Source: Thermoanaerobacterium sp.
GTDB taxonomy: Bacteria > Bacillota > Thermoanaerobacteria > Thermoanaerobacterales > Thermoanaerobacteraceae
Reading direction: 5' to 3'
Assembly (NCBI GenBank): GCA_029960905.1
Contig: JASBVU010000090.1
Coordinates: forward strand, 1 to 7,437
Length of the DNA: 7,437 nt
Position 1 is the first letter of the stretch, and every line of letters begins with the position of its first letter. The notes under the pieces were generated by a model. That model was given only the letters and a program-made list of their open reading frames with translations, searched no databases and had not been told where the DNA came from. Both the position numbers and the translations under genes were made by a program. This document shows positions 1-6,099 of this stretch, piece by piece.

Positions 1-481
1 TCAGTGCGAGGCTGCTTTAAGCTATCTTAAAAAAGAATTAGATGTTGACAATCTGGGACAGGTTACACTGAAGGAATTTGATAAATACAAATACTTGATA
101 CCAGACGATGTATTATTAAAAAGAGCAAGACACGTTGTGACAGAAGATAAAAGAGTGCTAGAAGCTGTAAATGCATTGAAAAACAATGACATTAAAAGAT
201 TTGGACAGCTTATGGTGGAATCTCACAATTCGTTAAGGGATGACTATGAAGTTACAGGCAAAGAATTGGATACTTTAGTTGATGAAGCGCTTAAGCTAGA
301 TTATGTTTTAGGTTCCAGAATGACAGGCGCAGGATTTGGTGGCTGTACTGTAAGCATTGTAAAGGAAGAATTTGTAGAAGATTTTATTAAACAAGTGACT
401 AATGGGTACAGGGAAAGAATAGGATATGAACCATCTATGTACGTAACCGGTGTAGGAGATGGAGCAAAAGAAATAAAATAG
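1..481 (+). CDS. galK: Galactokinase, C-terminal part (5' end outside window)
   Basis: Galactokinase phosphorylates alpha-D-galactose at C1 with ATP, the entry step of the Leloir pathway in the cytoplasm. Only the last 159 or so residues are present; the frame is open from base 2, so the gene starts upstream of the window. The GHMP-kinase C-terminal glycine motif [13 protein letters not shown] is encoded at about 311-349, and this form is characteristic of galactokinases rather than other GHMP kinases. Further upstream, [12 protein letters not shown] (about 122-157) and a [14 protein letters not shown] stretch (about 215-256) also match the galactokinase C-terminal domain. The substrate-binding N-terminal signature is not visible. 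The stop is TAG at 479-481, and galE starts 17 bp later behind a good ribosome binding site, so co-transcription is likely. I see no truncation or frameshift in the visible part. Confidence 0.95.
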   Translation, partial: QCEAALSYLKKELDVDNLGQVTLKEFDKYKYLIPDDVLLKRARHVVTEDKRVLEAVNALKNNDIKRFGQLMVESHNSLRDDYEVTGKELDTLVDEALKLDYVLGSRMTGAGFGGCTVSIVKEEFVEDFIKQVTNGYRERIGYEPSMYVTGVGDGAKEIK

Positions 482-498
482 AAAGGAGATATATTGCC

Positions 499-1488
499 AT
501 GTCAATTTTGGTGTGCGGTGGTGCCGGATACATCGGCAGCCATACCGCTTATGAACTCTTTAAAAGAGGAGAAGATGTAATAGTAGTTGACAATCTCATA
601 ACAGGGCATAAAAAAGCGGTGATGGGAGGAAAGCTTTACGTCGGCGATATAAGAGATAGCGAATTCATGGACAAGGTTTTTGAACAGAATGATATAGAAG
701 CTGTCATTGACTTTGCGGCATTTTCTCTGGTAGGCGAAAGCGTTGGTAAACCTCTAGAGTATTATGAAAACAACGTGTATGGAACCATGTGCCTATTAAA
801 GAAAATGGTTAAATACGGCGTTAAAAAGATAGTGTTTTCATCAACGGCTGCGACGTATGGAGAGCCTGAAAGAGTTCCGATAAAAGAGGACGACAAAACA
901 TTTCCTACAAACCCTTATGGTGAAACCAAATTAGCTGTAGAGAAAATGCTTAAGTGGTGCGACAATGCTTATGGAATAAAGCATGTTGTGTTAAGGTATT
1001 TCAATGTGGCTGGTGCTGATGAAAGCGGAATCATAGGAGAGGATCATAATCCAGAAACCCATCTTATACCGCTTATTTTGCAAGTTCCATTGGGAAAGAG
1101 AGAGTTCATAGAAATCTATGGCGATGACTACGATACAAAGGACGGTACTTGTGTAAGAGACTATATACACGTTACAGACCTTGCCGATGCACATATTTTA
1201 GCATTAAACAAATTAAGAAAGGATAGTAGCAGTGCAATATACAATCTTGGAAATGGAGAAGGATTTACAGTAAATGAGGTTGTTGAAACTGCAAGAAAGG
1301 TTACTGGGCATTCGATACCAGCAAGAGTTGTTGCAAGGCGCCCTGGAGATCCTGCAAAATTGGTAGCATCGTCAGATAAGATTATGAGTGAGCTGGGATG
1401 GAATCCTAAGCACAATGCTTTGGAAGAGATTATAGAGTCTGCGTGGAGATGGCATAAATCAAATCCTAATGGATTTGGCGACAAATAG
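499..1488 (+). CDS. galE: UDP-glucose 4-epimerase
   Basis: This enzyme interconverts UDP-galactose and UDP-glucose using tightly bound NAD+, closing the Leloir pathway and supplying UDP-galactose for glycans. The 329-residue product is close to the usual length of about 330-340. It is a short-chain dehydrogenase-type Rossmann protein: NAD-binding GGAGYIG at residues 7-13, an acidic residue after strand 2 (D31), the FSSTAATYGEP segment at 113-123 with T116 in the catalytic Ser/Thr position, YGETK at 140-144 giving the catalytic Y140 and K144, the YFN motif (N169), and RRPGDP at 280-285 near the UDP site. The ATG at 499 is chosen because AAAGGAG (482-488) lies 10 bp upstream. It sits between galK and a ROK regulator with very short gaps, consistent with a gal operon. 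By hand alignment to E. coli GalE, the position that restricts sugar size (Tyr299 there) is Leu288 here, so some activity on UDP-GlcNAc/GalNAc is possible but not shown. Confidence 0.96.
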   Translation: MSILVCGGAGYIGSHTAYELFKRGEDVIVVDNLITGHKKAVMGGKLYVGDIRDSEFMDKVFEQNDIEAVIDFAAFSLVGESVGKPLEYYENNVYGTMCLLKKMVKYGVKKIVFSSTAATYGEPERVPIKEDDKTFPTNPYGETKLAVEKMLKWCDNAYGIKHVVLRYFNVAGADESGIIGEDHNPETHLIPLILQVPLGKREFIEIYGDDYDTKDGTCVRDYIHVTDLADAHILALNKLRKDSSSAIYNLGNGEGFTVNEVVETARKVTGHSIPARVVARRPGDPAKLVASSDKIMSELGWNPKHNALEEIIESAWRWHKSNPNGFGDK

Positions 1489-1493
1489 AGGTG
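1488..1493 (+). promoter_or_regulatory. Ribosome binding site that sets the ROK start at TTG 1500
   Basis: GAGGTG, overlapping the last base of the galE stop codon, is followed by 6 bases and then TTG at 1500. An in-frame GTG at 1491 lies inside this Shine-Dalgarno sequence itself and so cannot be served by it. The TTG start is therefore preferred, giving a protein three residues shorter than the longest reading frame. Confidence 0.75.
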
Positions 1494-1499
1494 GTAAAC

Positions 1500-2690
1500 T
1501 TGGCTGATTTGATACCAGTAAGCTATAAATTATTGAAAGGCATGAATGAAAGCCTTATATTAAATGTGATACGTCATAACAAATATGTATCAAGGTCTGA
1601 AATAGCTAAAATAACTAATTTGACGCCGCCTACAGTTACAAATATTATAAACAAGCTTTTAGAGGACGGACTTGTGAAAGAGGACAAGTTAGGGGAATCC
1701 AGTGGTGGTAGGCCGCCTGTTATATTGAAGATAAATAATGAGGCTTTCGACATAATAGTGATCATAATTGGTACAGATATAATGGAAGAGTATCTTTTGG
1801 ATGCTGAGCTTACCATAAAAGAATCAAAAGTTGACAGCATAAAAAATGAGGATGCGGAAAGCATATTTAAGCTTTTGTTTGACAGAATAAGGCATTTAAA
1901 GGATGTTTCAAACAAGGAAATAGCTGGGATCGGCATAGTAGTTAGAGGCCCTGTAAAATCAAGTGAAGGTATATCTGTATTTTCTCCAAACATAGGATGG
2001 AGAAATGTACCTATAAAAGACATGATAGAAAAAGAATTCGGGATTCCTACGTTTGTTGAAAATGACGTGAGAGCCATGGCCTTAGGCGAATTCTACAACG
2101 GAATTGCTAAAAATGTCGGTAATGTTGTGTTTTTAAAAGTAGGACATGGAATAGGTTCAACAATAATATTGGATGGTAAAATATACAGAGGAATTAATGA
2201 CATGGCTGGCGAGATAGGACATACTACAATTGACGTTGCTGGTCCTAAGTGCAGTTGCGGCAATTATGGATGTTTTGAAGCTTTGGCATCTGAGAAAGCG
2301 CTGGTAAACAATGTGGTAAAAAGAATAAAAGAAGGATCTTATTCCATAGTGTCTGAATACGTCAACGGGGATTTAGAAAATATAACAACCAGGTTTGTAT
2401 ACAAAGCCGCGGAAGAAGGCGACGAAGTTGCCTTGTCCGAATTAAACAAAATCGCCATTTACTTAGGCATAGGCATTGCAAATATAGTCAATGTCTTTAG
2501 TCCAGAGCTGGTGCTTATATCAGGTGGGATAGTAAGAGGTCGAAAGTTTATAGAAGACGTGGTTTTGGAGACTATCAAAAAGAGATCTTTTGAAGCAAAT
2601 TATTCATCCTGCAGCATTGCCTTTTCAAATCCAGACTACAATACGGCACTAATGGGCATATCAAATATAATATTAGATAGTATTTTATAA
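1500..2690 (+). CDS. ROK-family transcriptional regulator (probable gal operon repressor)
   Basis: This is a sugar-responsive DNA-binding protein of the NagC/XylR branch of the ROK (repressor, ORF, kinase) family, 396 residues from the TTG start. A winged helix-turn-helix occupies about residues 18-75, with the helices in SRSEIAKITNLTPPTVTN near 31-48 and the wing at GGRPP (69-73). The ROK fold follows: VENDVRA at 186-192 with D189 in the kinase catalytic position, VGHGIGS at 214-220, and the zinc site H241 plus CSCGNYGC (C251, C253, C258). The expected phosphate-binding motif DxGGT near residue 90 is degenerate: the sequence reads VIIIGTDIMEEY. The protein is therefore more likely a sensor than a sugar kinase. 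It lies 11 bp after galE, so a simple reading is autoregulation of the gal operon with galactose or a derivative as effector. The effector is inference; ROK regulators of xylose or other sugars look alike at this level. Confidence 0.9.
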   Translation: MADLIPVSYKLLKGMNESLILNVIRHNKYVSRSEIAKITNLTPPTVTNIINKLLEDGLVKEDKLGESSGGRPPVILKINNEAFDIIVIIIGTDIMEEYLLDAELTIKESKVDSIKNEDAESIFKLLFDRIRHLKDVSNKEIAGIGIVVRGPVKSSEGISVFSPNIGWRNVPIKDMIEKEFGIPTFVENDVRAMALGEFYNGIAKNVGNVVFLKVGHGIGSTIILDGKIYRGINDMAGEIGHTTIDVAGPKCSCGNYGCFEALASEKALVNNVVKRIKEGSYSIVSEYVNGDLENITTRFVYKAAEEGDEVALSELNKIAIYLGIGIANIVNVFSPELVLISGGIVRGRKFIEDVVLETIKKRSFEANYSSCSIAFSNPDYNTALMGISNIILDSIL

Positions 2691-2709
2691 TGCTATCTAA
2701 TATTTTTTT
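2669..2709 (+). terminator. Intrinsic terminator of the gal operon, overlapping the ROK stop codon
   Basis: A 16-bp stem is formed by 2669-2684 (AATATTAGATAGTATT) and 2689-2704 (AATGCTATCTAATATT), with one G-T wobble and a TTAT tetraloop. A T tract runs from 2703 to 2709. The TAA stop at 2688-2690 lies in the loop and the start of the right arm, so the hairpin includes the last codons of the ROK gene. It cleanly separates the gal block from the next promoter. Confidence 0.9.
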
Positions 2710-2713
2710 ATCA

Positions 2714-2742
2714 TTGAAAAATCTCAGTATACCATTTATAAT
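2714..2742 (+). promoter_or_regulatory. Sigma-A-type promoter for the DUF624 gene and followers
   Basis: TTGAAA at 2714-2719 and a consensus TATAAT at 2737-2742 are separated by exactly 17 bp. The element begins only 5 bp after the gal terminator's T tract and leaves a leader of about 25 bases before the start codon, which has AGGAGAGGT at 2760-2768. Confidence 0.75.
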
Positions 2743-2773
2743 TGAAGTATAGACTAGTTAGGAGAGGTAAACG

Positions 2774-3496
2774 ATGTTTGGAAATTTTTTTAATAGAATG
2801 TACTATGGAGATCCACATAGACCTGATTTAAAAGCTGACGACATACCAAAGAAGGGTGTTTCACTGTTTTTTGATATTTTAAAAAATAATTTTTGGCAGC
2901 TTATAAGCCTTAATCTTTTGCTGATTGTATCGTGCATACCTATCGTGACGATAGGACCTGCTTTGGCTGGGTTCAATAATGTCCTTAGGAATCATGCATT
3001 AAATAGGAATGTATGGCTATGGAATGATTTCAAAGATGGATTTATTAAAAATTTTAAGCAAAGTTTTATCATTACGTTGATAAACGCTTTAGCAGCCTTT
3101 ATCTTAGTCAACAATTATAAAATCTATTCTTCATACAGCACAGGTTTTATAAAAATTGCAGGCAGCTATATTACCATATTTATCGGATTTATACTTGTTC
3201 TAATGAATGTGTATGTTTATCCTTTGATGGTTACGTACGATTTAAAGATAAAGCATATATATAAAAATGCTTTGATATTTTCAATCATAAAGTTACCTCA
3301 GACGATAGGCATGGTGCTATTAAGCTTAATATTGTTTGGCCTTTGCATTTTATTTGCGTTTATTCCACTTATTGTTATAGGCTTTAGCTTAGTCGGGCTT
3401 GCCATAAACGTATATGACAGAAGCGTATTTGAAAAGTATATTGATAGCAAAGTCAACCAGGAAAACAAAGAATTAGAAAATAAACCTGAAAGTTAA
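2774..3496 (+). CDS. DUF624/YesL-like integral membrane protein
   Basis: This is a 240-residue polytopic membrane protein that I place in the DUF624 (YesL) family, whose biochemical role is not established. Family hallmarks are the N-terminal NRMYYGDP segment (7-14), a first membrane span at about 41-66 ending in the SCIPIVTIGPALAG pattern (53-66), and an aromatic WLWNDFKDGFIKNFKQ loop (81-96). Further spans lie at about 97-115, 129-152 and 176-213, the last probably two, followed by a charged tail rich in Lys, Glu and Asn (215-240). DUF624 genes in Firmicutes often sit in carbohydrate-uptake loci; B. subtilis yesL neighbours yesMN and the yesOPQ ABC importer. The solute-binding protein two genes downstream fits that pattern, although no permease genes are here. 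The ATG at 2774 is supported by the strong ribosome binding site 6 bp upstream. An accessory role in sugar transport or sensing is inference. Confidence 0.82.
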   Translation: MFGNFFNRMYYGDPHRPDLKADDIPKKGVSLFFDILKNNFWQLISLNLLLIVSCIPIVTIGPALAGFNNVLRNHALNRNVWLWNDFKDGFIKNFKQSFIITLINALAAFILVNNYKIYSSYSTGFIKIAGSYITIFIGFILVLMNVYVYPLMVTYDLKIKHIYKNALIFSIIKLPQTIGMVLLSLILFGLCILFAFIPLIVIGFSLVGLAINVYDRSVFEKYIDSKVNQENKELENKPES

Positions 3497-3502
3497 TAAA
3501 AA

Positions 3503-3530
3503 TTGCATAAAACTTTCCATAATGGATAAT
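3503..3530 (+). promoter_or_regulatory. Possible promoter for the ferritin-like gene
   Basis: TTGCAT at 3503-3508 and GATAAT at 3525-3530 are 16 bp apart, in the gap after the DUF624 stop codon. The match is moderate, and the following genes could equally be read through from 2714. If real, its -10 element overlaps the ATG at 3522, which argues against that ATG as a translation start. Confidence 0.35.
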
Positions 3531-3553
3531 ATAACTAACGTTAGCTTATATTA
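3527..3553 (+). promoter_or_regulatory. 27-bp inverted repeat in the leader of the ferritin-like gene (operator candidate)
   Basis: TAATATAACTAAC (3527-3539) is followed directly by GTTAGCTTATATTA (3540-3553), its reverse complement apart from one extra C at 3545. The core CTAACGTTAG (3535-3544) is a perfect palindrome. It sits between the possible -10 element and the ribosome binding site of the next gene, where a dimeric repressor could bind. It has no T tract after it, so it is not a classical terminator. Function is inference. Confidence 0.5.
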
Positions 3554-3561
3554 CACATTAT

Positions 3562-3569
3562 GGAGGGAG
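3562..3569 (+). promoter_or_regulatory. Ribosome binding site favouring ATG 3579
   Basis: GGAGGGAG at 3562-3569 is the only purine-rich Shine-Dalgarno-like sequence ahead of the ferritin-like gene. It lies 9 bases before ATG 3579. The in-frame upstream ATG at 3522 has no such sequence and would place the inverted repeat inside the coding region. Confidence 0.65.
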
Positions 3570-3578
3570 CAAAGGTAT

Positions 3579-4214
3579 ATGGAAAATAAGGACAGCCTAA
3601 TGAAAGTTTTATCAGATGGCATAAACAGTGAGACGTTGGCAATTGAACAGTACATGGCTGATTTGGACAAGATTCGCAATCCTTATTTGAGAAACATCTT
3701 TAAAAAAGTGCTGTCTGATGAGAAAGCACATCAGAACAGCTTTAAAAGAGCTTATGATTTTTTTGGCAAAACTCGCAACAATGAGCTTACATGGCAAGAC
3801 AATGTGTCGATGAGATTCAAAATGCTAAGCAATTTTATGAGTACGAATACTACAAAAGGATTCTTGCTGGGAGTTAGTGCTGCATTTATACTTGCATCTA
3901 TAGGACCAAATATAAAAAGGGCTTTGAAGCCAGTGGCTGTTGGTGCTGTCTCAGGTGCAATGACAGTATCTGAAAAGATGAGGAATTTAGCAGATGTAGC
4001 AAAACAAAACATCGATGTTATTGCAAAAGATGCTGTAAAGTATAAGGATGAACAGTTATCAAAAATGAGAAATGATAGCGACGAGATTGCTAAAAGTATA
4101 ATAGAAGAACTACAGAATCAAAGGGATGCTGCCTTAAAAGAAGCACAAGATTTAAAAGCGAGAATGGATGCATTAGAAAAAGAGATAAGTGAACTTAGTA
4201 AAAATAAAGAGTGA
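3579..4214 (+). CDS. Ferritin-like diiron-motif protein with hydrophobic middle and coiled-coil tail
   Basis: The product has 211 residues in three parts. Residues 8-62 form two predicted helices with ferritin/rubrerythrin-like spacing: E18 and E23 in SETLAIEQY on the first, and an ExxH pair (E48, H51) in SDEKAHQNSF on the second. This is only half of the four-helix ligand set, so a metal site would need dimerisation or further residues. Residues 93-129 are a Gly/Ala-rich hydrophobic stretch (GFLLGVSAAFILASIGP, then a basic LKPVAVGAVSGA), loosely recalling DUF5132-type segments; this could be a membrane or hydrophobic association region. Residues 131-211 are highly charged and heptad-like, probably a coiled coil. 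I start at ATG 3579 because of the GGAGGGAG upstream and because the extra 19 residues from ATG 3522 do not look like this family. The next gene begins 46 bp downstream. Iron storage, peroxide handling and a structural role are all open; I do not recognise a named family member. Confidence 0.7.
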   Translation: MENKDSLMKVLSDGINSETLAIEQYMADLDKIRNPYLRNIFKKVLSDEKAHQNSFKRAYDFFGKTRNNELTWQDNVSMRFKMLSNFMSTNTTKGFLLGVSAAFILASIGPNIKRALKPVAVGAVSGAMTVSEKMRNLADVAKQNIDVIAKDAVKYKDEQLSKMRNDSDEIAKSIIEELQNQRDAALKEAQDLKARMDALEKEISELSKNKE

Positions 4215-4246
4215 TATAGAATGTTTAACATGAATATAGATAGAGT

Positions 4247-4255
4247 AAGAGGTGA
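4247..4255 (+). promoter_or_regulatory. Ribosome binding site that sets the solute-binding protein start at ATG 4261
   Basis: AAGAGGTGA at 4247-4255 lies 5 bases before ATG 4261. The longer in-frame GTG at 4252 is inside this sequence and so is not the start. Confidence 0.8.
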
Positions 4256-4260
4256 ATCTT

Positions 4261-5544
4261 ATGAAAAAACCTTTTGCTCTTTTTTTGATTTTATTGATGG
4301 TTGCTTTTTTAGTTACATGGCCATACTACATGTATTTGCATGAAACGGGTAAAATAAATTTTACAAAGACAGATGATGAAGATTACAGAGGCATAATTAC
4401 ATTTTGTGATTTTCCACATTGGTCAATCGATGATCCGATAGGCTTTAATTTTATAAAGAAAAAGATACAAGATTTTGAATATTTGCATCCAGGGGTTATA
4501 ATTGAATTTGAGCCAATTAAAAATAGCAATTTTTACTATGATGTCAATGATATAATTGGTGATGGTAAACCTGATATAATCCCTGTAACTTCAGACAGTC
4601 CATTTATCTACAATGATAAATTAGAACCGCTTGACAAATATCTGGATAAAAGTTATAAGAATTCATTAAAAGAAAATGTCCTCAATGGGTTTATGTATAA
4701 TAAAAGTATTTATGGAATTCCTTTAGGGATGTACACAAGCGTGCTATATGTAAACAGCGACTTATTCAGCAAAAAAGAAGTTGAAGTTCCTCAAAATGGA
4801 GAGTGGAGTTATGAAAAATTTTTAGATGATATAATGAGGCTTACATATCAAGAAGGCAAAAAAGAAAAAAAGAATTTCTATGGAGTAACTTTGTATATGG
4901 AAAGAAGTTATAATCTTTGGGGATTTTTGATGGCAGATGGTGCAAATATATTCGATGATAAAGGAATAGTTTCATTTAAAGGGCCACAGGCAGAGTCTGG
5001 TCTTAAAAAACTAATGGAATTACATTCAAAAGGTACGATAGATCCTGTAGCTTTTGGCGATGATTACAGCAAAGTGTGGGATAGCTTTACGGTTCATAAA
5101 GAAAGCGCTGTCTTGATTGACGAAAGTTATAAAGTTCAATACCTTAAATACCTTGAAAACAAGAATAAACTTTTTCAGTTTGATATTGCGCTGTATCCAG
5201 AAGGAGACAGCGATGTACCTATTACAATATCTCCGAAAATTTACGGTTATGGCATCACAAAGCAAATTGATAAAAAGAAATTGGATATGGCGTTTAAATT
5301 TGTGAAATTTATTGCGGATTCTCAAGAAAGCGTAGAAAAGATAGGGTTTATACCAGTTAAGAAGGATATTTCTATAGATGATGAATATATGAAAAAAATT
5401 GACATGGCAGTAAAGTACACTGATAATATACCTCAAAATTGGCATGACAAAAATATCATGTTCAACAAAACATTGATAGATGGATTAAAAAATAGAGAGA
5501 GCGAAAAAGTGATTTTGGAAAAAATTCAAAAAACGTTAAATTAG
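4261..5544 (+). CDS. Extracellular solute-binding protein, family 1 type, membrane-anchored, orphan
   Basis: The 427-residue product resembles the binding proteins of carbohydrate ABC importers. An N-terminal hydrophobic segment (about 4-25) follows MKK. It contains no cysteine, and the sequence up to residue 48 has none either, so there is no lipobox; it should be an uncleaved membrane anchor or a poorly typical signal peptide. Family-1 signs are the pattern from FIKKKIQDFEYLHPGV (64-79), the DGKPDIIPV segment (101-109), YGIPLG (151-156) followed by LYVNSDLF (162-169), the W..GFLMADGANIFDD segment (220-233), and YGYGITK (328-334) near the C terminus with a hinge-like arrangement. No permease or ATPase genes adjoin: upstream are the ferritin-like and DUF624 genes, downstream is a convergent gene 10 bp away. 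It may pair with a distant importer or act as a surface sensor; the ligand cannot be told from sequence. Confidence 0.85.
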   Translation: MKKPFALFLILLMVAFLVTWPYYMYLHETGKINFTKTDDEDYRGIITFCDFPHWSIDDPIGFNFIKKKIQDFEYLHPGVIIEFEPIKNSNFYYDVNDIIGDGKPDIIPVTSDSPFIYNDKLEPLDKYLDKSYKNSLKENVLNGFMYNKSIYGIPLGMYTSVLYVNSDLFSKKEVEVPQNGEWSYEKFLDDIMRLTYQEGKKEKKNFYGVTLYMERSYNLWGFLMADGANIFDDKGIVSFKGPQAESGLKKLMELHSKGTIDPVAFGDDYSKVWDSFTVHKESAVLIDESYKVQYLKYLENKNKLFQFDIALYPEGDSDVPITISPKIYGYGITKQIDKKKLDMAFKFVKFIADSQESVEKIGFIPVKKDISIDDEYMKKIDMAVKYTDNIPQNWHDKNIMFNKTLIDGLKNRESEKVILEKIQKTLN

Positions 5545-5549
5545 TAACG
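5526..5549 (-). terminator. Possible terminator of the deacetylase/YkoP operon
   Basis: Read on the minus strand, CGTTA (5549-5545) pairs with TAACG (5538-5534) around a 6-base loop and is followed by TTTTTT (5533-5528). The stem is only 5 bp, so termination may be weak. It lies in the last codons of the opposing solute-binding gene, just past the YkoP-like stop. No comparable signal with a T tract was seen for the plus strand here. Confidence 0.45.
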
Positions 5550-5554
5550 GCTGT

Positions 5555-6085
5555 TTATCGTCTTTTCGTAATCAAAACCATCTTTGCCGTAAACTTATTG
5601 TTGCGAAGCCGCTTAAACCCTTCAGGATGAAATATGCCCAAAAGAAAGCTTTCATAATGGGTGATTATGAATCTTTCTAAAGGCGATTTCATATCCATTA
5701 CTTCAAAGCCCAGCATTTCGACGCCTTGATTAAAAAGGGTATATCCCATAAATACATTTACATCATCAAACTCATGATTTTCATTGATATAATTTTTTAA
5801 CGCTTTTAAAGATTTTTTAAACCTTTTTAGCGCTATGATGCCAACAGCGATAGGCGAATTGCTGCTGGACGTTATCTCTGTAAGGACTTTATTGTTTAAA
5901 TGAAGCTCGGCAAATTTATCGCCTTTATTTAGGACTGTGCCATCTTTTAGCACGATCTTTTTGCCTCTGTATTTTTTTATTGCGATTCTTATTTCAGAAT
6001 CGTCTCCGCCTACTGTGTGGATATTATTTAATTTAGCAAATACAAATTCCCATAAAGACCAAATGTACATAAAAATTTTTTTCAT
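5555..6085 (-). CDS. YkoP-like protein
   Basis: This 176-residue protein of unknown biochemical function resembles B. subtilis YkoP. YkoP-like sequence is found beside or fused to polysaccharide deacetylases in Firmicutes. Visible features are an aromatic N terminus (MKKIFMYIWSLWEF), a beta-rich section with the family-like KGDKFAELHLNN at 54-65, a helical Lys-rich stretch at 84-103 (ALKRFKKSLKALKNYINENH), and a C-terminal section with FMGYTLFNQGVEMLGFEV (112-129) and GIFHPEGFKRL (150-160). No signal peptide or clear membrane span is evident, although residues 3-16 are hydrophobic. GAGGT at 6097-6093 lies 7 bases before the ATG. It starts 14 bp after the deacetylase stop and is surely co-transcribed with it, which supports a role in the same surface-carbohydrate process. 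Family assignment is from memory of the pattern, so moderate. Confidence 0.68.
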   Translation of the reverse strand: MKKIFMYIWSLWEFVFAKLNNIHTVGGDDSEIRIAIKKYRGKKIVLKDGTVLNKGDKFAELHLNNKVLTEITSSSNSPIAVGIIALKRFKKSLKALKNYINENHEFDDVNVFMGYTLFNQGVEMLGFEVMDMKSPLERFIITHYESFLLGIFHPEGFKRLRNNKFTAKMVLITKRR

Positions 6086-6099
6086 AATGATTACCTCGT

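Noticed and set aside
1574..2077. Long minus-strand open frame inside the ROK gene
   Set aside because: It lies opposite recognisable HTH and ROK sequence and shows no ribosome binding site or recognisable family pattern of its own.
3488..3517. Inverted repeat GAAAGTT/AACTTTC after the DUF624 gene as a terminator
   Set aside because: It has only a 7-bp AT-rich stem, a 16-base loop and no T tract.
3522..3578. N-terminal extension of the ferritin-like gene from ATG 3522
   Set aside because: It has no Shine-Dalgarno sequence, overlaps a possible -10 element and the palindrome, and encodes residues unlike the start of a ferritin-like helix.
4195..4222. Promoter (TTAGTA/TAGAAT) directly ahead of the solute-binding gene
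   Set aside because: It is a poor match in both hexamers and partly within the preceding coding sequence. The small ATGTT-T-AACAT repeat at 4221-4231 and the ATATAGA direct repeat nearby are too short to support a claim.
5100..5113. cre-like sequence GAAAGCGCTGTC (catabolite control)
   Set aside because: It keeps the core, but lies deep inside the solute-binding coding region, has mismatches at both ends, and the bases are explained by ordinary codons.
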